From: Gordonia prachuapensis
GTDB taxonomy: Bacteria; Actinomycetota; Actinomycetes; Mycobacteriales; Mycobacteriaceae
Assembly: GCF_036350515.1 (NCBI RefSeq)
Contig: NZ_JAZDUE010000003.1
Span: 1 to 64,000, forward strand
Reading direction: 5' to 3'
DNA length: 64,000 nucleotides
This document shows, piece by piece, positions 42,467 through 51,544 of this stretch. Both the position numbers and the translations under genes were made by a program. The notes beneath the pieces are model-generated. The model worked only from the letters and a program-made list of their open reading frames with translations. It did no database searches and had not been told where the DNA came from. Position 1 is the first letter of the stretch. The number at the start of each line of letters is the position of its first letter.

Positions 42467-43864
42467 TCAATCCGTCCGAGCGTGCCGTCCGCCGGAACCC
42501 TCGACGGGAGTCGCCTTCGAAGCGGCGGCGGGGGGAGTGGTCAACGCGGCCGCGATCAGGGTGGTCAGTGGTACCGAGAGTGCGATGGCGATGCCACCGA
42601 CGAACGACCGCGCGAGTTCCACGGCGAGGGCATCGGTGGTGACCAGCGACCCGAACGGTTGTTGGGCGACGGAGAACAGCAGCAGCAGCGGCAGGGCGCT
42701 GCCTGCGTAGGCGAACACCAGGGTGTACACCGTGCTGGCGATGTGGTCGCGGCCCACCCGCATGGCGGCCCGGAAGGTCGCGAGCCGGGTCGGCTCACCC
42801 GCTGCGGCCAGTTCGAAGGCGGCCGACGCCTGCGTGATGGTGACGTCGTTGAGCACGCCCAGGGTGCCGATGATGAAGCCCGCGAGCAGCAGTCCGCTCA
42901 CCGAGATACTGCCTTGGTACACCTGCAGATTGGTGGTCTGGTCGCCGGACAAACCGGTCAGATGCATCGTCTCGATGGCCAACCAACTCAGCACCCCGGC
43001 CAGGACCAGCGACGTCAGTGTGCCCAACAGCGCCGAACTGGTGCGCAGGCTGACCCCGTGGGCGAGATAGAGGACCACGAACAGGATGGCCGCCGACGAC
43101 ACCACGGCCACCGCGACCGGTGACTTCCCGTCCAGGATCGCGGGCAGGGTGAACACCGCGAGCACCCCGAATGCGAAGGCGAGCCCGATGATCGAGCGGA
43201 ACCCGCGCCATGCGGCCACCAGCACCACCGCACCGACGAACAGCAGCCCCCAGATGATCGTCGGCACCGTCCGGTGGAAGTCGAAGAACGTGTAGCGGGT
43301 CGTCCCATCGGGGCCGGGAACGACGGCGAGCCGGATACGGTCGTCCACCTGCAGCGACGGCTGACCGGCCTGGGGTTGGTCCAGCGCGCCCGGTGACGGC
43401 TCGACCGCCCCGGGCTCGGCCAACCCGGATTGGGCGCGGTTGGTGGGCACCTCGAGCAGGGTGTGGCGGCCCTCGTCGTCGCCGCTGTCGAGGCGCACAG
43501 TGCTCACGATGCACGGGCCTTCGGAGGAGACACCCTCGATCTGGAACACGGGATCGTCCTGGACGGTGCCCGCCAACGGATTCAGACAATCGGCGCGGAC
43601 CTGTGCGACGACGTGACCGTCGACGGTGCGGATCGACCCACCGTCGGCCGACCGGTACTGCATGGGGATCGGGTGCTCACCGTCCGACGGCCACAGCAGC
43701 ACCGCGCCGATCGCCACGACGACACCGATGAGGGTCAGACTGCCGATGACGATCCACCGCGCGAACGGCGACAGTACTGCCGGGATCTCCGAGACACCGT
43801 GGCCGTGTCCGTGCCCATGCCCGCGTGGTCCGGATTCGCGGCCGTCTCCTGGATGAGTCACCAC
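42467..43864 (-). CDS. YibE/F family membrane protein
   Basis: A 465-residue membrane protein with one N-terminal transmembrane helix, an exported beta-rich region (about 65-200) and a C-terminal block of seven or so helices with the YibE/F signature IIGTLGVLNDVTITQASAA. The N-terminus contains HGHGHGHG (about residues 16-23), reminiscent of metal-binding tails. The function of the family is unknown; a transport or assembly role is often proposed. GTG at 43864 or the next codon GTG are equivalent starts. Convergent with the beta-lactamase-fold gene, 11 bp apart. Confidence 0.9.
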   Translation of the reverse strand: MVTHPGDGRESGPRGHGHGHGHGVSEIPAVLSPFARWIVIGSLTLIGVVVAIGAVLLWPSDGEHPIPMQYRSADGGSIRTVDGHVVAQVRADCLNPLAGTVQDDPVFQIEGVSSEGPCIVSTVRLDSGDDEGRHTLLEVPTNRAQSGLAEPGAVEPSPGALDQPQAGQPSLQVDDRIRLAVVPGPDGTTRYTFFDFHRTVPTIIWGLLFVGAVVLVAAWRGFRSIIGLAFAFGVLAVFTLPAILDGKSPVAVAVVSSAAILFVVLYLAHGVSLRTSSALLGTLTSLVLAGVLSWLAIETMHLTGLSGDQTTNLQVYQGSISVSGLLLAGFIIGTLGVLNDVTITQASAAFELAAAGEPTRLATFRAAMRVGRDHIASTVYTLVFAYAGSALPLLLLFSVAQQPFGSLVTTDALAVELARSFVGGIAIALSVPLTTLIAAALTTPPAAASKATPVEGSGGRHARTD

Positions 43865-43913
43865 GACAGGTTATGCGGTTGGGCACCCATCGCATCGGGG
43901 TACTACTGGAGGC

Positions 43914-44417
43914 ATGCGATCCACAGACGTTTTGATCGACGGTTTCGAACGGGTCTCGGAGAACGTGCATGCGGTGCTCGACGGCATCACGGCCGACCAA
44001 CTGACCTACCGGCCCGGAGCCGAAGCCAACACCATTGCGTGGCTGATCTGGCATCTGACGCGCGCGCAAGATGTACAGATCGCCGACGTCGCCGACCGCG
44101 ACGAGGTCTGGACATCGGCGGGCTTCTACGACCGCTTCGATCTGCCGTTCGAGCCCAGTGCGTCGGGTTACGGTCAGAGCCCCGACGAGGTCGCCCGGGT
44201 GTCGGTCGGCGATCCCGCGCTACTCGCCGACTACTACGACGCGACACATGCCGTCACCGTCGACTACCTCGGCGGCCTGACCGACGACGACCTCGATCGG
44301 GTCATCGACGAGAACTGGAATCCTCCGGTGACGCTGGGCGTCCGGTTGGTCAGCATCGTCGACGACGACGCGCAGCACGTCGGTCAGGCGGCCTACGTCC
44401 GGGGACTGCTCGACTAG
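43914..44417 (+). CDS. DinB/DUF664 mycothiol-transferase-like protein
   Basis: A 167-residue four-helix DinB-superfamily protein of the DUF664 type. Metal-binding histidines appear in WLIWHLTRAQD and DDAQHVGQAAY, the usual positions. Actinobacterial members include mycothiol S-transferases, so a role in conjugating toxic compounds is plausible, but the substrate is unknown. GGAGG lies just upstream of ATG. Divergent from YibE/F. Confidence 0.85.
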   Translation: MRSTDVLIDGFERVSENVHAVLDGITADQLTYRPGAEANTIAWLIWHLTRAQDVQIADVADRDEVWTSAGFYDRFDLPFEPSASGYGQSPDEVARVSVGDPALLADYYDATHAVTVDYLGGLTDDDLDRVIDENWNPPVTLGVRLVSIVDDDAQHVGQAAYVRGLLD

Positions 44418-44436
44418 TGCCCGGGGCGGGGGTGGC

Positions 44437-44856
44437 TCACTGGGAGACGCAGCCCTGCAAGGTCTGGAAGTCGCCGGCGAAGGCGAGGCCGCCGCTGCAG
44501 GTGGGGCCGTTGCGTCCGTCCACGACGACGGTGGCGCCCGGTCCGGCGATGCCGATGGCCAGTCCGGGCCTCACGCCGGTCATCGTCACCGATGCGTCCG
44601 GGCCGACCGCGATCGCCGCCGGGCCGGAGTAATTGTCGCCGGTCGCCGCCGCGGTGCCCCCGTTGTCGGTGATGGCGAGGGTGAGCCCGGTGGGGCCCGA
44701 CGACGCCGAGCAGTCGGCCATCGTCGACGTCTGACCAGGCAGCGCCGGACAGATCTGCGGCGCGGCCTGCGCGCTCGGTGCGGACAAGGTCATACCGACG
44801 GCGCCCGCGGCGGCGGTGATCGATGCCAGGACAGCGGTCTTCGTGATCGTGCGCAT
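44437..44856 (-). CDS. Small secreted protein, DUF6764-like
   Basis: A 139-residue exported protein. A Sec signal peptide (MRTITKTAVLASITAAAGAV through SAQA) is followed by a Gly/Ala/Thr-rich mature domain with four cysteines (ICPALP, MADCSA, GPTCSGG, QGCVSQ), probably two disulfides. GGAG lies seven bases before ATG. The function is unknown; the family name is a tentative recollection. It is divergent from the CDF transporter. Confidence 0.75.
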   Translation of the reverse strand: MRTITKTAVLASITAAAGAVGMTLSAPSAQAAPQICPALPGQTSTMADCSASSGPTGLTLAITDNGGTAAATGDNYSGPAAIAVGPDASVTMTGVRPGLAIGIAGPGATVVVDGRNGPTCSGGLAFAGDFQTLQGCVSQ

Positions 44857-44968
44857 GGTGGTGCTCCTCAGGTCGTCGGGTTCGTACATCAGCCATTCGG
44901 AACCATCCGATCGGCGGATGGGCGGACGCCCGAGAATCGGTCGCGGCCACCGTGAGACGATCGGGGAC

Positions 44969-45958
44969 ATGACCGAGCGTCCGACCGGGGGACCCCCCTC
45001 GACGACACAGGACCGAGGTCCGACAGCCGACGGCTCCGGCGAGTCGATGCTCACGGTCGTCCTCGCGTTCGTCATGAACCTGCTCGTCGCCGTGGCCAAG
45101 TCGATCGCCGCCGCGATCACCGGTTCGGCGGCGATGCTCGCCGAGGCCGCCCACTCCTGGGCCGACGCCGGCAACGAGGTGTTCCTGCTCATCGCGGAAC
45201 GACGGGGTGCGAAGGGCCGCGATGCCCGCCATCCCTTCGGTTACGGCCGTGCCACCTACATCTGGTCGATGTTCGCGGCCTTCGGGTTGTTCGCCGTGGG
45301 TGCGGCGGTGTCGGTGATGCACGGCATCACGTCACTGACCGAACCGGAGGCCGACGCGAACTATCTCGTCGGCTACGCGGTCCTCGCGATAGCGGCAGTG
45401 CTGGAGTCGGTTTCGTTCGCGCAGGCCATCCGTCAGGTCCGTGCGGCCGGCGACCGGTTCGCGATCCATCCCCTGCGTTTCGTCAACCGGACGTCGAACA
45501 CCACACTGCGGGCAGTGTTCTTCGAGGACGCCGCAGCGCTCGTCGGTCTCGCGATCGCAGCACTCGGCATGGCGTTGCACGAGATCACCGGCTCGGCTGT
45601 GTGGGACGCGATCGCTTCGATCCTGGTCGGCATCCTGCTCGGGTTCATCGCGATCCTGCTGATCAAGCGCAACAGTGAGTTCCTGCTGGGGCAGAGCGCA
45701 TCCCCGACGACACGCTCGGCGATCTTGCGGGAGATGTTGGCACACCCCGAGATCGAACGGGTGACCTATCTGCACGTCGAGTACGTCGGTCCGATGCAGT
45801 ATTACCTGGTCGCCGCCGTCGACATGGCCGGTGACCGGGCCGAGCACGATGTGGCCGAACGGCTACGCCGGGTCGAGCGCGAGATCGAACAGCACGAACC
45901 GATCGTCGAGGCGGTGCTGACACTGTCCACCGCCGATGAGCCGTCGCTGAATCCCTGA
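44969..45958 (+). CDS. Cation diffusion facilitator (CDF) family transporter
   Basis: A 329-residue CDF transporter with six transmembrane segments between about residues 27 and 225. It has the metal-site pattern EAAHSWADAGNE in helix 2 and FEDAAALVGLAIAALG in helix 5, and a C-terminal cytoplasmic ferredoxin-like domain. CDF proteins export Zn2+, Mn2+, Fe2+ or Co2+ by proton exchange. The helix-2 HxxxD and helix-5 ED..A arrangement departs from classic Zn-type HxxxD/HxxxD sites, so the metal is uncertain. ATG at 44969 was chosen because an upstream extension would overlap the secreted-protein leader. Confidence 0.9.
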   Translation: MTERPTGGPPSTTQDRGPTADGSGESMLTVVLAFVMNLLVAVAKSIAAAITGSAAMLAEAAHSWADAGNEVFLLIAERRGAKGRDARHPFGYGRATYIWSMFAAFGLFAVGAAVSVMHGITSLTEPEADANYLVGYAVLAIAAVLESVSFAQAIRQVRAAGDRFAIHPLRFVNRTSNTTLRAVFFEDAAALVGLAIAALGMALHEITGSAVWDAIASILVGILLGFIAILLIKRNSEFLLGQSASPTTRSAILREMLAHPEIERVTYLHVEYVGPMQYYLVAAVDMAGDRAEHDVAERLRRVEREIEQHEPIVEAVLTLSTADEPSLNP

Positions 45959-45983
45959 TCGACGTCGCGGGTAGGTTGTCGGT

Positions 45984-46916
45984 GTGGATCTCCGTGTCTT
46001 CACCGAACCCCAGCAAGGCGCCACCTACGACGACCTCCGTCGGGTCGCACAGGCCACCGAACAACTCGGATTCGACGGCTTCTTCCGGTCGGACCACTAC
46101 CTGGCGATGAACTCCGACGGCCGTCCCGGTCCCACCGACGCCTGGCTCACCCTGGCCGGACTCGCCCGGGAGACGACGAGTGTTCGGCTGGGCACGCTCG
46201 TCACGTCGGCGACCTTCCGGTTGCCCGGCCCGCTGGCGATATCTGTCGCACAGGTCGACCAGATGTCCGGTGGGCGAGTCGAATTGGGTTTGGGTGCGGG
46301 ATGGTTCGACGCCGAACACGCCGCCTACGGCATCCCGTTCCCGCCGCTCGGTGAGCGATTCGACCGACTCGAGGAGTCGTTGGAGATCATCACCGGGCTG
46401 TGGGAGACGCCGGAGGGACGTCACTTCGACCATCAAGGCGCACATTTCCGGTTGTCGGATTCGCCGGCTCTCCCCAAACCCGTGCAGTCGCCGCGGCCGC
46501 CGATCATCGTCGGCGGTGCGGGAAAGAAGCGCACCCCGGCGCTCGCCGCGCGTTTTGCCGACGAGTTCAACGTGGCCTTCGCGCCGGTGTCGACGACGTC
46601 GCAGCAGATCGGCCGGGTTCGCGCCGCGTGCGCGACGGCCCGACGGCGCCCCGAGACGATGACCTACTCCGCGGCGTTGGTGCTGTGCTGTGGGGCCACC
46701 GAGGCGGACCTGGCCCGTCGAGCCGAGGCGATCGGCCGGGAGGTCGACGAACTGCGGGAGAACGGCGCCGCCGGGACGCCCGACGAGGTCGTGGAGAAGA
46801 TCGAACAGTACCGGCAGGTCGGTGTCAGCCGGATCTATCTGCAGACACTTGATCTCACCGATCTCAATCACCTCGACCTGGTCGCCTCACGGGTGATGCC
46901 GCAGTTGTCGCGTTGA
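45984..46916 (+). CDS. LLM-class F420-dependent oxidoreductase
   Basis: A 310-residue luciferase-like monooxygenase-fold protein. The N-terminus FTEPQQGATYDDLRRVAQATEQLGFDGFFRSDHYL and VRLGTLVTSATFRLPGPLA are typical of F420-binding members in mycobacteria and gordoniae (TIGR03560-like). GAGWFDAEHAAYGIPFPPLGERFDRLEE is also diagnostic. Substrate unknown; relatives reduce or oxidise a wide range of alcohols, nitro compounds and lipids. GTG start. Its stop is 104 bp before the next gene's preferred start. Confidence 0.9.
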   Translation: MDLRVFTEPQQGATYDDLRRVAQATEQLGFDGFFRSDHYLAMNSDGRPGPTDAWLTLAGLARETTSVRLGTLVTSATFRLPGPLAISVAQVDQMSGGRVELGLGAGWFDAEHAAYGIPFPPLGERFDRLEESLEIITGLWETPEGRHFDHQGAHFRLSDSPALPKPVQSPRPPIIVGGAGKKRTPALAARFADEFNVAFAPVSTTSQQIGRVRAACATARRRPETMTYSAALVLCCGATEADLARRAEAIGREVDELRENGAAGTPDEVVEKIEQYRQVGVSRIYLQTLDLTDLNHLDLVASRVMPQLSR

Positions 46917-47020
46917 CCGCTCCCGATCCGGAAGCCGAACACTTGTCCGGCGTGGAGCCGGAATTGGTCGATGGTGCCGATTCGGTCGACCTGCGCCGCT
47001 CCCGCGGCGATAATCCACTC

Positions 47021-47425
47021 ATGGCGGACAAAGGAATTCCGAACCGGGGCCCCGGCGAGGCCCGGCCCGGTGAACGACAACGCTTCAAGAAGCTCGCCCA
47101 GGCGGCGCTCAACGCCGACATGACCGTCGATCAGGTGGAGTCGATCCTCGTCGACCTCGGCGACGTGCTGGTTGACATGAACAAGACGATGACCGGACTC
47201 GACGGGGCAGTCGACACCCTCGACGGGACCTTGTCACGGCTGTCGGGAACGCTCGACAAGGTCGATTCGATGGTCGGTGCCATGGGCGACGTCGTCGACC
47301 GGCTGGAAGGCGTGGTCAGTCGGGTGGAGGCTCTCGTGTCCCTCGGCGAGGCCGCGCTGCGCCCGCTCGGCGCCATCGAGTCCGCGGGCCGAAGCGTCGC
47401 CTCTCGACTGAAGATCCTCGGGTGA
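47021..47425 (+). CDS. Conserved actinobacterial coiled-coil protein
   Basis: A 134-residue protein. A basic start (MADKGIPNRGPGEARPGERQRFKKLAQ) is followed by an almost continuous helix with a regular heptad-like pattern (LVDLGDVLVDMNKTMTGLDGAVDTLDGTLSRLSGTLDKVDSMVGAMGDVVDRLEGVVSRVEALVSLG), which should form a coiled coil. A GATAAT box seven bases before ATG suggests a leaderless transcript. An alternative TTG at 46913 would overlap the preceding stop and add 36 residues. The GTG of the next gene overlaps its stop, so the two are coupled. Function unknown. Confidence 0.75.
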   Translation: MADKGIPNRGPGEARPGERQRFKKLAQAALNADMTVDQVESILVDLGDVLVDMNKTMTGLDGAVDTLDGTLSRLSGTLDKVDSMVGAMGDVVDRLEGVVSRVEALVSLGEAALRPLGAIESAGRSVASRLKILG

Positions 47426-48276
47426 CCGGCGAGACATCGGACCCGGTCGCCGAGGAACGCTCGTTCCGCGGGCGGCACGGTGAGACCATCCGCTACGACG
47501 TGTTCCGCCCGGCCGGCGACGCCCGCGCATCGGTGGTGATCGCGCACGGCGCAGGCGAGCACGGCCGCCGCTACGGCCATGTGGTCGAGCGGCTGGTGCT
47601 ATCCGGTTTCCGGGTTGCCGTGCCCGACCACCTGGGCCACGGCCGTTCGGGCGGCAAACGTCTTCGCGTGCACAGTGTCTCGGACTACACCCGCGATCTG
47701 GACCGCGTCGTGGACGAGATGGCCGACGCCGACCTGCCGACATTTCTGATCGGACACAGCATGGGTGGTTGCATTGCGCTGGACTACGCGCTGAACCACC
47801 AGGACCGTCTCGACGGACTGGTCCTGTCGGCTGCCGCGGTGGTGCCCGGCGACGACCTGCCGGCCGTCGCGATCAAGCTGGCCCCGTTGTTGGCGCGCGT
47901 CGCGCCCGGGTTGCCGACCGCAGCGCTCGACTCGAACCTCATCTCCCGCGACCCGCAGGTGGTCGCCGACTACGCCGCCGATCCGCTGGTCGTGCGAGCC
48001 AAACTTCCCGCCGACATGGCCGGCGCGATGCTGACCACGATGCGGTCGTTTCCGCACCGCCTACCGGCACTGCGCCTTCCGGTGCTGGTGATGCACGGCG
48101 GCGACGATGCGTTGACGAGTCCGGCCGGAAGCGAGTTGGTCGACCGCCTCGCGGGCTCGTCCGACAAGACCCTGACGATCTACCCCGGCCTGTATCACGA
48201 GATCTTCAACGAGCCCGAGCGTGAGCGCGTCCTCGACGACGTCATCGACTGGCTGGAGGGCCACCTGCCCCCGTGA
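47422..48276 (+). CDS. Alpha/beta hydrolase, monoacylglycerol-lipase-like
   Basis: A 284-residue serine hydrolase. HGAGEHGRRY gives the oxyanion hole, Ser113 in GHSMGG is the nucleophile, and the catalytic Asp and His lie in MHGGDDALT and GLYHEIFNEPE. The pattern resembles the monoglyceride lipase Rv0183 of M. tuberculosis, an exported or cell-wall enzyme, but no signal peptide is seen here. It would release fatty acid from monoacylglycerol. GTG start overlaps the coiled-coil gene stop (GTGA). Confidence 0.9.
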   Translation: MTGETSDPVAEERSFRGRHGETIRYDVFRPAGDARASVVIAHGAGEHGRRYGHVVERLVLSGFRVAVPDHLGHGRSGGKRLRVHSVSDYTRDLDRVVDEMADADLPTFLIGHSMGGCIALDYALNHQDRLDGLVLSAAAVVPGDDLPAVAIKLAPLLARVAPGLPTAALDSNLISRDPQVVADYAADPLVVRAKLPADMAGAMLTTMRSFPHRLPALRLPVLVMHGGDDALTSPAGSELVDRLAGSSDKTLTIYPGLYHEIFNEPERERVLDDVIDWLEGHLPP

Positions 48277-48282
48277 CTCAAC

Positions 48283-49788
48283 TCAACCGGCGGGGGTGGT
48301 CGTCGTCGTGGTGGACGGTACGGCCACCGGAACCTCGGGTACCGACGGCACGGCCGGCTCCGACGTCGTCGGTGCGGCAGGGGAGGTGTCGATGCCGGTG
48401 TCGGGGGCGTCGGACTCACCGGTCGGGGCGGCGGAGGTCTGGTCCGCCGAGGTCTGCGGCGCCGATAATTCCGGTGCCGACGATTCGTGTGCCGACTCGG
48501 AAGAGGCGGCCGACTCGGACGCTGCCGACGACGAACCCGACGGCGTTCCGGCCAGATCGACGACGTCGAGCACCGGGGTCGACTTCGCCGCGGCGAGCGC
48601 GGCCTGCGTCGCCTTGGTGGTGCCGTCGGGATCCGGGCTGCCGGCGGCGTCGACCACCTGCACCTTCGCGGTCACCGGCGGGTTGTTGCGCAGCGCCGCC
48701 AGCACGTGGTCCTTGCCGTCCTCGAGTCCGCGGTCCCAGTTCTCCCAGGTGTGCCCGCCATAGTTGGGCAGGGAGATCACCGACGCCCCGGACTGTGCGG
48801 CCTGCAGCTGCATGAGGACCGTCGACACGGCGGAGAGCATCTCGAGCGCCATCGAGATGATCTGATCCTCCTGGGACAGCATCGCCATCTCGTTCGTGGT
48901 GAGGAATCCGTTGCCCGACGAGATGATCAGAACCTGTCCGTTCTCGGCGAGCTTGCCGACGTTCTTGGACGGGTCGTTGTCGGTCCACCGCTGACTGCCC
49001 GGTTGGCCCCACATGTTGACGATGCCGTTGGTGTAGTTGGACACGATCGTCTGGCTGGCGAAGACGCCGAGTGCGCCGATCGGGTTGTCGATCTGGTAGT
49101 AACCCGACATCGCCTGCACGACCTTGAACTGGTCGGGATGCCGCTCGGCCAGCGTCACGGCCGGCCCGCCGGACATCGACAGCCCGATGATCGCGTTGTT
49201 GTTCTTGCTGACCCCGAAGTTCTCGGCGAGATAGTCGGGCAACTCCTCGGTCAGGAAGGTCTCCTGCTTGATGACGGTGTTCTGGCCACCCGCGCCGCCG
49301 TCCCAGTCGGTGTAGAACGACGACGCGCCACCGACCGGCATCACCAGGGTGGTGTCGGTGCTGCCGTCATAGACCTTGGCGGCCTGCACGTCCTTGGTCC
49401 ACGCGGAACGATCCTCCTGAGCCCGCATGCCGTCGAGCAGATAGACACCCTGATCGCTGCCGTTGGAGGCACGGATCTGCACCGTCACGAACTTGCCCTG
49501 GGACTCCGACCACACCTTGCAGTTCTGGACGTAGTTGCCCGATGAATCCCAGGTGCAGCCCTCGCGCAGTACATCCGGATGCCCGGCCATCGCCGACGCC
49601 TGGTTGCCGCCGGACACGACCGACGCGAGTCCGAACAGCGCCAGGCTCAGCACGGTGACCAGGGCGATGCCGGTCAACCGGCGGCGAGTGCCACGCCGTG
49701 CCTTCGCGGCGGGCTCGTCGGTGTCGGGCACGACCTGCCATCCGTCGGCGATCATGGACGAATCCGGCTGTTCCGGGTGGGTGGGCAT
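48283..49788 (-). CDS. Mycolyltransferase / antigen-85-type esterase with Ser/Thr/Pro-rich tail
   Basis: A 501-residue secreted alpha/beta hydrolase of the antigen 85 family, which transfers mycolic acids between trehalose mycolates and arabinogalactan. An N-terminal membrane/signal anchor (about residues 38-58) precedes the catalytic domain. The nucleophile is Ser204 in IGLSMSGG, and the catalytic His is in GGHTWENW (about 346). The last ~95 residues are an Ala/Ser/Thr/Glu/Pro-rich tail ending in TTTTTTPAG, not found in the classical ~300-residue antigen 85 proteins; it may span the wall or be glycosylated. AGGAG lies seven bases before ATG. It supports a mycolic-acid-bearing organism. Confidence 0.9.
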   Translation of the reverse strand: MPTHPEQPDSSMIADGWQVVPDTDEPAAKARRGTRRRLTGIALVTVLSLALFGLASVVSGGNQASAMAGHPDVLREGCTWDSSGNYVQNCKVWSESQGKFVTVQIRASNGSDQGVYLLDGMRAQEDRSAWTKDVQAAKVYDGSTDTTLVMPVGGASSFYTDWDGGAGGQNTVIKQETFLTEELPDYLAENFGVSKNNNAIIGLSMSGGPAVTLAERHPDQFKVVQAMSGYYQIDNPIGALGVFASQTIVSNYTNGIVNMWGQPGSQRWTDNDPSKNVGKLAENGQVLIISSGNGFLTTNEMAMLSQEDQIISMALEMLSAVSTVLMQLQAAQSGASVISLPNYGGHTWENWDRGLEDGKDHVLAALRNNPPVTAKVQVVDAAGSPDPDGTTKATQAALAAAKSTPVLDVVDLAGTPSGSSSAASESAASSESAHESSAPELSAPQTSADQTSAAPTGESDAPDTGIDTSPAAPTTSEPAVPSVPEVPVAVPSTTTTTTPAG

Positions 49789-49999
49789 GAGACTCCTGAC
49801 ATGGCGCGATACTTCCCCCGACGCGCGCACCCGCCGATGGGCGGGCCGCGGTGCTGCACGGACTGTCGTGGCCGGTACGCCGCGCGTTACAGAGTTCTGC
49901 AGATGGCGGGCGGGGCCGATCTCGGCGGAGGACACTGAGAGGCGATGGTTCGATCCGCAACCGCCACGCGGCCCGGCGGTGTCTCGAAGGGTGTCCGTG

Positions 50000-51430
50000 A
50001 TGACGACCGATCAGACTTCACCCGCTCGTCCTGCTCCCGTCGACATGACCCATCACGCGCACCTGTCGGGCGTCTTCGCACCACAGCGCCAAGAGGTCGA
50101 TTTCGATCACCTCGAGGTCGTCGGCGATCTGCCCGACGACCTGCACGGTAGCTACCTGCGCAACGGACCCAACCCACGGTTCGACCCGATCGGGTTCTAC
50201 GTGTACCCGATCGACGGTGACGCGATGGTGCACCGGCTCGACATCGGCGGTGGCGCGGCGCACTACCGCAACCGCTTCGTGCGCACGCCGATGGTGGTGG
50301 CCGAAGAGGAAGCCGGCCATGCCATCTGGTCGGGGATCACCGACGGCTACACGCCGCCCGCCGACGAGGTCGGACCCGACCTGGCCGGCACATTCCGGCA
50401 ACTACCGGACATCAACATCGTGAAGCATGCCGGTCGGCTGCTGGCCATGGCGGAGTCCGACCAGCCCTACCGGTTGAACCCCGCCGATCTGGCCACGATC
50501 GGCCGCGACGACTGCGACGGCGCCATGGCCGTCGGCAGCACGGCCCACCCCAAACTCGATCCGGACACCGGGGAACTCGTCCTCTTCAACTACGTGCTCG
50601 AGGCGCCCTACCTGACGTGGGCGGTGCTCGGCCCCGACGGACACACGCGCCGCGCGCCGACCCCCGTGACCGGCGTCGACCGCCCCCTGATGATCCACGA
50701 CATGGCCCTGACATCGCGGTACATCGTGCTGTTCCTGTGCCCGCTGGAGTTCGACATCGAGGCCATGCTGACCGGCGGTGGCCTACTGCAGTGGCACCCC
50801 GAGATCGGCACCCGCATCGCACTGATCCCGCGGGACGGCTCCGCGATCAGATGGGTCGACTCCGAGCCGATGTGGGTGTGGCACTTCGCCAACGCATTCG
50901 ACACCCCGAAGAGCGACACCCCGAACGCCGACACCGTCACAGTGGACTACGTCGAGTGGACCTATCCCGGCGGTTTCGCCGACATCCCGACGCCTCCGAC
51001 ATCGACGCTCGTGCGCGCGGTCATCGACCCCGAGCGGGGGAGCATCGCCCGCACCGTGCTCGGGGAGAGTGTCGACGTGGAGTTCCCGCGCGTCGATGAT
51101 CGTGCGCTCACCCGGTCGCACGGTCAGATCGCAGTCGTCGGCAAGAGCGAGGGCGACACCGGCGACCAGGACAGTTTGTGGTTCCACGACCTGGACACCG
51201 GGCGCGAAACCTGTTGGCGCCCTGGTGTCGCCATCGGCGAACCCATATACATGCCGGGCTCGGTCAACGACTACTGGGGTGCGTTCGGGACCGATCCTAC
51301 CGACATGACGTCCTACTTCTACGTGCTCTCGGCGACGGACCCAGCTGCCGGTCCGGTGGCCACGGTGACCATGCCGATCCGGGTGCCTGCCGGGCTGCAC
51401 GGGGCGTGGCTGCCCGGCGACCCACGGTGA
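50000..51430 (+). CDS. Carotenoid/stilbene cleavage dioxygenase family protein
   Basis: A 476-residue non-heme iron enzyme of the RPE65/CCD family, which cleaves carotenoids, apocarotenoids or lignostilbenes at a double bond. Four iron-binding histidines fit the segments STAHPKLD, MIHDMALT, WVWHFANAFD and GLHGAWLP. YLRNGPNPRF near the N-terminus is a family hallmark. ATG at 50000 follows GAAGGG; longer reading through the mycolyltransferase antisense region is rejected. Substrate cannot be predicted. Convergent with an aldehyde dehydrogenase that could oxidise its aldehyde products. Confidence 0.92.
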   Translation: MTTDQTSPARPAPVDMTHHAHLSGVFAPQRQEVDFDHLEVVGDLPDDLHGSYLRNGPNPRFDPIGFYVYPIDGDAMVHRLDIGGGAAHYRNRFVRTPMVVAEEEAGHAIWSGITDGYTPPADEVGPDLAGTFRQLPDINIVKHAGRLLAMAESDQPYRLNPADLATIGRDDCDGAMAVGSTAHPKLDPDTGELVLFNYVLEAPYLTWAVLGPDGHTRRAPTPVTGVDRPLMIHDMALTSRYIVLFLCPLEFDIEAMLTGGGLLQWHPEIGTRIALIPRDGSAIRWVDSEPMWVWHFANAFDTPKSDTPNADTVTVDYVEWTYPGGFADIPTPPTSTLVRAVIDPERGSIARTVLGESVDVEFPRVDDRALTRSHGQIAVVGKSEGDTGDQDSLWFHDLDTGRETCWRPGVAIGEPIYMPGSVNDYWGAFGTDPTDMTSYFYVLSATDPAAGPVATVTMPIRVPAGLHGAWLPGDPR

Positions 51431-51464
51431 TTCATCGCCCTGTTTGGTAGCCCGCAGACGACAA

Positions 51465-51492
51465 CCGCCCTCCGGCGTGGGCCGGAGGGCGG
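51465..51492. terminator. Bidirectional intrinsic-type terminator
   Basis: A perfect 12-bp stem (CCGCCCTCCGGC / GCCGGAGGGCGG) with a 4-base loop lies between the ends of the convergent carotenoid oxygenase and aldehyde dehydrogenase genes. It has no clear T-tract on either side (TTGTCG on the minus strand), so termination efficiency is uncertain. Confidence 0.75.
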
Positions 51493-51544
51493 TGTCGGGC
51501 GGATCATCTCGGGTCGTGAGAGGGAGGAACCCGAGGGTGATTCG

